From contig JAUWMN010000028.1 in NCBI GenBank assembly GCA_030613165.1, positions 1 through 10,276 of the forward strand: DNA of 10,276 nucleotides, read 5' to 3'. Of this stretch, positions 6,606-10,276 are shown piece by piece; the first letter of the stretch is position 1; each line of letters starts with the position of its first letter. The translations under genes and the position numbers were made by a program. The notes beneath the pieces were generated by a model. The model searched no databases, was not told where the DNA came from, and saw only the letters and a list, made by a program, of their open reading frames with translations. The stretch comes from Desulfobacterales bacterium. Its GTDB lineage: Bacteria > Desulfobacterota > Desulfobacteria > Desulfobacterales > C00003106.

Positions 6606-7787
6606 ATGAAACCAATTGAAATAGCTAAAGATATCTACTGGGTCGGGGCAGTAGACTGGAACATTAGGGATTTCCACGGTTATTCCACGGATTCGGGGAC
6701 AACTTATAACGCTTATCTGATCATGGATGAAAAGGTCACTCTGATAGATACCGTAAAAAAGGAGTTTGTCGATGAACTTATCAGTATGATCAGTCAAATA
6801 ATCGACCCCAAAAAGATCGATTATGTCATAAGCAACCACACAGAAATGGACCATTCAGGCGGTCTGCCACGGGTAATGCACAAGATCGGGGAAGATAAGC
6901 CGCTCTATTGCTCCAAAATGGGCGTTAAGAATCTCTCCCGCCATTTCCAGCAGAAATGGAACTACCAGCCTGTGCAAGATGGCGGGGAATTGAGTCTGGG
7001 CAAAAAGACGCTTTCTTTCCTGGAAACAAGGATGCTCCACTGGCCCGATAGCATGTTTACTTACGTCAAGGAAGACAGGGTGCTTTTTTCCAGCGATGCC
7101 TTTGGGCAGCATTATGCCGGGCCTGAACGATTTGATGATGAGATCGGCGGCACCATCATGCCCCATGCCATGAAATATTTCGCCAATATCCTCCTGCTCT
7201 ATTCTCCCCTAATTCTCAAGCTGGTAGACCGGGTAAAAAAGCTGGGACTCCCCATCGATATGATCTGTCCTGATCACGGCATAATGTGGCGGAAAAATCC
7301 CGCCAAAATAATCAACGCCTATGTTGAATGGGCTACTCAGAAACCGAGAAAAAAGGCCGTTGTTGTCTATGATACCATGTGGCACAGCACGAAAAAGATG
7401 GCCGAGGCCATAGTTGCCGGGCTTTCGGAAGAAGGAGTACAAGCCGTGCCTATGCACCTGCGATCATGGCACCGCAGTGATGTCATAACGGCAATACTTG
7501 ACGCAGGGGCGGTTATCGTAGGCTCTCCGACTCTGAACAATGGTCTTTTTCCCACCGTCAGTGATTTCTTGACCTATATGAAGGGGCTTAAGCCGAAAAA
7601 CAAGATTGCCGCCGCCTTTGGGTCATATGGCTGGAGCGGCGAAGCGGTTAAGTTGATTAACAAACAATTAGAGGAGATGAAATTTGAACTGGTCGATCCC
7701 GGTCTGAAGATGCAATATGTACCGGATGACCAGGGCATCGATGCCTGCTATCAGCTTGGCAAGAAGATAGGGCGGGCATTGAAATGA
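6606..7787 (+). CDS. Flavodiiron protein (FprA/ROO type A-flavoprotein)
   Basis: Cytoplasmic O2 and/or NO reductase of 393 aa that protects anaerobes; electrons reach it from rubredoxin through FMN. The N-terminal metallo-beta-lactamase-like domain (about 1-245) carries the diiron ligands. These are His78, Glu80, Asp82 and His83 in NHTEMDHSGG, His145 in LHWPDSMF, Asp164 in SSDAFGQHY, and His224 in CPDHG. A flavodoxin domain follows from about residue 250 (KKAVVVYDTMWHSTKKMAEAI, then GSPTLNNGLFP and FGSYGWSGEA for FMN binding). All ligands are present and no extra C-terminal rubredoxin or reductase domain is fused, so it is the simple class A form. AAGGAG (6594-6599) lies 6 nt before the ATG. 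Its stop overlaps the ferredoxin start by ATGA. The preference for O2 or NO cannot be told from sequence. Confidence 0.95.
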   Translation: MKPIEIAKDIYWVGAVDWNIRDFHGYSTDSGTTYNAYLIMDEKVTLIDTVKKEFVDELISMISQIIDPKKIDYVISNHTEMDHSGGLPRVMHKIGEDKPLYCSKMGVKNLSRHFQQKWNYQPVQDGGELSLGKKTLSFLETRMLHWPDSMFTYVKEDRVLFSSDAFGQHYAGPERFDDEIGGTIMPHAMKYFANILLLYSPLILKLVDRVKKLGLPIDMICPDHGIMWRKNPAKIINAYVEWATQKPRKKAVVVYDTMWHSTKKMAEAIVAGLSEEGVQAVPMHLRSWHRSDVITAILDAGAVIVGSPTLNNGLFPTVSDFLTYMKGLKPKNKIAAAFGSYGWSGEAVKLINKQLEEMKFELVDPGLKMQYVPDDQGIDACYQLGKKIGRALK

Positions 7788-7975
7788 AGATTCCAGTGAT
7801 TGATCTGAGTGAATGCGTTGATTGTGATGCATGTATAGAGGCATGTCCTGCTATTTTCAGGCGAAATGTCGCGGGCTACATTGAGGTGGTTGATCTTTCC
7901 GAGTATTCGGAAGCAGAGGTGGCGGAGGCTATTAAGAATTGTCCGGCCGACTGCATCAATTGGGAAGAAGCGTGA
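7784..7975 (+). CDS. Small ferredoxin, probably one [4Fe-4S] cluster
   Basis: Acidic electron carrier of 63 aa. The N-terminal CVDCDACIEACP supplies Cys11, Cys14 and Cys17, and NCPADC near the end supplies Cys53, the normal ligand set of a single [4Fe-4S] cluster. Cys21 and Cys57 are left over. In monocluster ferredoxins of sulfate reducers the degenerate second site is often a disulfide or free thiols, so a second cluster is unlikely given the missing cysteines. The ATG overlaps the flavodiiron stop (ATGA), showing tight coupling, so it may serve as partner of that enzyme beside or instead of rubredoxin. Such a pairing is inferred from gene order only. Confidence 0.93.
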   Translation: MKIPVIDLSECVDCDACIEACPAIFRRNVAGYIEVVDLSEYSEAEVAEAIKNCPADCINWEEA

Positions 7976-8001
7976 GGCATTGAGTGTAATGGGAAGAATA
8001 A

Positions 8002-8721
8002 ATGGAAGCTGTAATGCATAGCAACCGAGCCCTCAAACGCACGGTTTTAGACCTTCTCAGTCAGGACGATTTTGATCAAACATTGAACGAATTGTGCCTA
8101 TTGCCGGGCCGCCGGGTAGTAAATCCTCTTGTATCTTTTCTCTGCCACCATGATCAGAAAATAAAATGGCGGGCGGTCACGACCTTAGGCGTGACTGTCG
8201 CAAATCTTGCTGAAAAGGATATGGAATCGGCCCGCGTCATAATGCGCCGCTTCATGTGGATGCTCAATGATGAATCAGGCGGTATCGGCTGGGGCGCCCC
8301 TGAGGCTATGGCTGAAATCATGGCCTGTCATGAGGGGCTCGCGGAGGAATATGTCCACATTCTTATTTCTTATATGATAGAGGATGCAAACTTCCTGGAA
8401 CATGAAATATTGCAGCGCGGTGTGGTCTGGGGCATTGGGAGATTGAGTCAGGTGCGCCCGCATCTTTTGCGGTCAAAGGATGCAACTCGTTACCTTCAAC
8501 CCTATCTTGACTCCAAAGACGCTACAGTAAGGGGGATGGCTGCATGGGCCTTGGGGCTACTTGGCGTCGGAACAGCTCGAGGAAGGATTGAAAACCTTCT
8601 AAGTGATGGTGCAAAAGTTGATCTCTATCTGAACCGTGCGCTGGTTGTTCGCCGCGTTAACGACCTGGCAGAAGAGGCGTTGGCGGCCGAGAAGATCTCA
8701 CATTTTGAAACTGGCTCTTAA
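8002..8721 (+). CDS. HEAT-repeat protein, DVU0298-like
   Basis: Soluble all-alpha protein of 239 aa built of HEAT/armadillo-type helical repeats. No signal peptide or membrane helix is visible. Repeat-like segments are VSFLCHHDQKIKWRAVTTLG, GWGAPEAMAEIMA, LQRGVVWGIGRLSQV and ATVRGMAAWALGLLG, each with the Ala/Gly-rich second helix of HEAT units. It resembles the DVU0298 family known from Desulfovibrio and relatives; no enzymatic role is known to me, and such repeats usually serve as protein-binding scaffolds. The ATG at 8002 follows GGGAAGA by 4 nt; a second ATG at 8014 is less well placed. It sits 26 nt after the ferredoxin gene in the same direction. Its TAA stop overlaps the stop of the opposite-strand aquaglyceroporin gene in a shared TTAA. 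Confidence 0.8.
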   Translation: MEAVMHSNRALKRTVLDLLSQDDFDQTLNELCLLPGRRVVNPLVSFLCHHDQKIKWRAVTTLGVTVANLAEKDMESARVIMRRFMWMLNDESGGIGWGAPEAMAEIMACHEGLAEEYVHILISYMIEDANFLEHEILQRGVVWGIGRLSQVRPHLLRSKDATRYLQPYLDSKDATVRGMAAWALGLLGVGTARGRIENLLSDGAKVDLYLNRALVVRRVNDLAEEALAAEKISHFETGS

Positions 8722-9580
8722 GATTTTGTTTTTTCACAATCATCGACGTTTATTTGACAACTATTTACACAGCACAAATTCCTTTTCACCATTAATGGCT
8801 CTATAATTTTGATAAAAGATAACGCCGCGCACATACCGCCCATAATGGGGGAAAGTATGTAGACTATGAAAAAGCCTCCCTTGGGTCCAGGAATTGCTAT
8901 TGTGTTCCAGCCGGCAAAATAGGCAAATAATCTTGGGCCAAAATCTCGGGCGGGGTTTATTCCCGCCTGAGTAAGAGGCGCGACGACGCCGATGATTATA
9001 AAAACGGTCAAGCCGACTAATACCGGAGCAAAAGCAGATTCAGGGCGCCCAACATTACATTGCTCTGTGAGGAGAAAAATTATCAACACAAGCATAAATG
9101 TTCCTATCCCCTCTCCAACCGAGGCGCCAAAACGAGAAACAACACAAGTCAGACCGGACGAAGGGTTGGGGAAATACTCCCCAAACATCATTGCGGTGGA
9201 TATAGATTCTGGTGAGCCTCTTAAGATCGAGTGGACCTTTTCAAAGGCGTTGATTGAATCTGAAAAGAGTAAATAGAGGATAGCTGCCGCCAGAAATGCT
9301 CCCAGGAACTGGGCAAAGAGATAAACGGGCAATTGTTTTATGCGCATGCGCCCTGAAGTGACCATTGCTATGCTTACCGCGGGATTAAAATGGGGCAGGA
9401 TAAATGCCGAGATACATAGATAGCTAACGTTACCGCAGCGCCCCAAATTCCGGCTATCTGGAAAAGACCGCTATGCGCGGAAAAAAGAACCGAGACCGTC
9501 ACAGCACCGCATCCAAAAAATACCAAGATGAACGTTCCCAACAATTCCCCAAAAAAATGTTCAAGGTATGGTCTATTCAT
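8718..9580 (-). pseudogene. Aquaglyceroporin (MIP family) gene with one-base frameshift
   Basis: Membrane channel of the MIP family, read on the minus strand in two frames. The first part starts at the ATG at 9580 (MNRPYLEHFFGELLGTFIL) and runs to about residue 62 (LAIYVSRHLS). Then the frame shifts at a C4 run (GGGG at 9392-9395 on plus), where one C appears missing. The second part continues with HFNPAVSIAM, the first NPA box, and ends at 8718. The second box is GINPARDFGPR, whose Asp after NPAR marks the glycerol-facilitator branch. Restoring one base gives 287 aa with six membrane helices, a normal length. A TTG at 9619 or ATG at 9607 are other possible starts. The tail is Cys-rich (CCVNSC...C). 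Next to an ArsM-like gene, an arsenite/glycerol channel of AqpS type is plausible. A sequencing error in the homopolymer could fake the lesion, so the gene may be intact. Confidence 0.8.
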
Positions 9581-9637
9581 ATGATACCCACATAGAGACC
9601 TTTGCATAATAATGTCCAAAGAGTCCCAGTCCGAATT

Positions 9638-10276
9638 TCAACAACATGAACAACCCAAGCCGCTGTCTCCACCTTGAAGCGTAATCCCCGGCGGACCGCA
9701 ATCAAAGGCCCCGTAGTGCGTACTCCTGTCACCTATGATTTTGAAATGCCTTGCGAAACGGGTCTCTTCAAGCATAGCTGCGGTGTTGCCGCAGACCAAC
9801 ATAGGTTTGCCGGCAACAAAAGTGTGGTGGTCGTCCAGAACAAACCGGTGAGGGGATTCGCTCAGCGTGCCCAGATATATTGCTGTTTGGCCGTAATCCT
9901 CACAGATATCTTCCAGGTTTGGTAACTTAAAGGCACGGATTGTCATGGAATAGAAATCAATCATGCCGACACGGGCCTCCACCTCGGGATCCTTAAGTTC
10001 GACCTGCCTTTTGGAAACCACACGGTAATCCATCCACCCTATTTCCCGAAGCAATCTTCTGAAATCTTCCACGTACAGAGCGCCGGCCAGGCATTCTCCG
10101 GACAAGACCGGATCGGCGCCGAGATGATCCGGTATCCGGCGGCCTGAAAAGATATCAGAAAAGTATAGTGCTCCCCCTGGCTTTAACACCCGAAATATCT
10201 CGGAGAAGACCGAGGGTTTATCCGGGGAAAGATTGATGACGCAGTTCGATACGACCACGTCCACGGAATTATTCTT
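9638..10276 (-). CDS. arsM: ArsM-like arsenite SAM-dependent methyltransferase (partial, 5' end off window)
   Basis: C-terminal 212 residues of a methyltransferase of the ArsM group, which moves methyl from SAM to trivalent arsenic in the cytoplasm. The SAM-binding glycine motif lies beyond the right edge. Visible are the end of the Rossmann core (VDVVVSNCVINLSPDK, VLKPGGALYFSD), the arsenite-binding GECLAGALYVEDF with its conserved Cys, and the C-terminal domain with EDYGQTAIYLGT, VCGNTAAML and STHYGAFDC. The chain ends in GCSCC. In the FYSMTIRAFKL segment I see no Cys where, from memory, the algal CmArsM has one of its As ligands. The frame is open to the edge with no start inside the window. 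The stop lies 57 nt before the preferred start of the aquaglyceroporin gene, so the two likely form an arsenic-related operon. A different SAM methyltransferase substrate is the main alternative. Confidence 0.8.
   Translation of the reverse strand, partial: KNNSVDVVVSNCVINLSPDKPSVFSEIFRVLKPGGALYFSDIFSGRRIPDHLGADPVLSGECLAGALYVEDFRRLLREIGWMDYRVVSKRQVELKDPEVEARVGMIDFYSMTIRAFKLPNLEDICEDYGQTAIYLGTLSESPHRFVLDDHHTFVAGKPMLVCGNTAAMLEETRFARHFKIIGDRSTHYGAFDCGPPGITLQGGDSGLGCSCC

Noticed and set aside
8992..9276. 94-codon plus-strand frame opposite the aquaglyceroporin gene
   Set aside because: Antisense shadow of membrane helices 3-5; Lys/Thr/Pro-rich with no motif.
9674..9925. 83-codon plus-strand frame opposite arsM
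   Set aside because: No recognisable features; the minus frame carries the conserved methyltransferase motifs.

Overview
The window looks like a chromosomal accessory/stress-response stretch from an anaerobic bacterium, most likely a member of the Desulfobacterota (former Deltaproteobacteria: sulfate reducers, syntrophs). The grounds are a rubredoxin, a flavodiiron protein (FprA/ROO type), a single-cluster ferredoxin, a HEAT-repeat protein resembling the Desulfovibrio DVU0298 family, a UGA-encoded selenocysteine in a glutaredoxin, and dispersed inverted repeats of a kind common in such genomes. The assignment is an inference from gene content, not a marker-gene result. No rRNA, tRNA or CRISPR array was seen.

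Layout: (1) 1-1020, minus strand: an AbiE-type toxin-antitoxin pair, AbiEi complete and AbiEii cut by the left edge, with a perfect 12-bp inverted repeat over its promoter. (2) 1021-1332: divergent intergenic region. (3) 1333-3994, plus: copZ-copA copper chaperone/exporter with a 17-nt overlap. (4) 3998-4490: a GxxExxY (PD-(D/E)XK-like) gene bracketed by imperfect terminal inverted repeats, inserted 3 nt after the copA stop. (5) 4530-4970, plus: rubredoxin, then a glutaredoxin-like selenoprotein with in-frame UGA in a UPYC motif and a SECIS-like hairpin just downstream. (6) 4970-5162: a non-coding 193-nt inverted-repeat element that starts on the last base of the selenoprotein stop codon. (7) 5255-6442, plus: glutaredoxin domain fused to an AhpF-like flavin reductase. 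(8) 6460-6543: a large perfect-but-two palindrome. (9) 6606-8721, plus: flavodiiron protein, ferredoxin (ATGA overlap), HEAT-repeat protein. (10) 8718-10276, minus and convergent: an aquaglyceroporin gene with a one-base frameshift, preceded by an arsenite methyltransferase (ArsM-like) gene cut by the right edge.

Functionally the window joins metal(loid) resistance (Cu export; As methylation/permeation) with a thiol-redox and oxygen-defence set. Rubredoxin is the known electron donor to flavodiiron O2/NO reductases, and both are here. The Sec-glutaredoxin and the Grx-AhpF-like fusion could form an NAD(P)H-to-thiol relay. Three unrelated families of inverted repeat sit in the gaps of this set. 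Two of them carry a similar small CGCC...GGCG hairpin inserted into one arm only.
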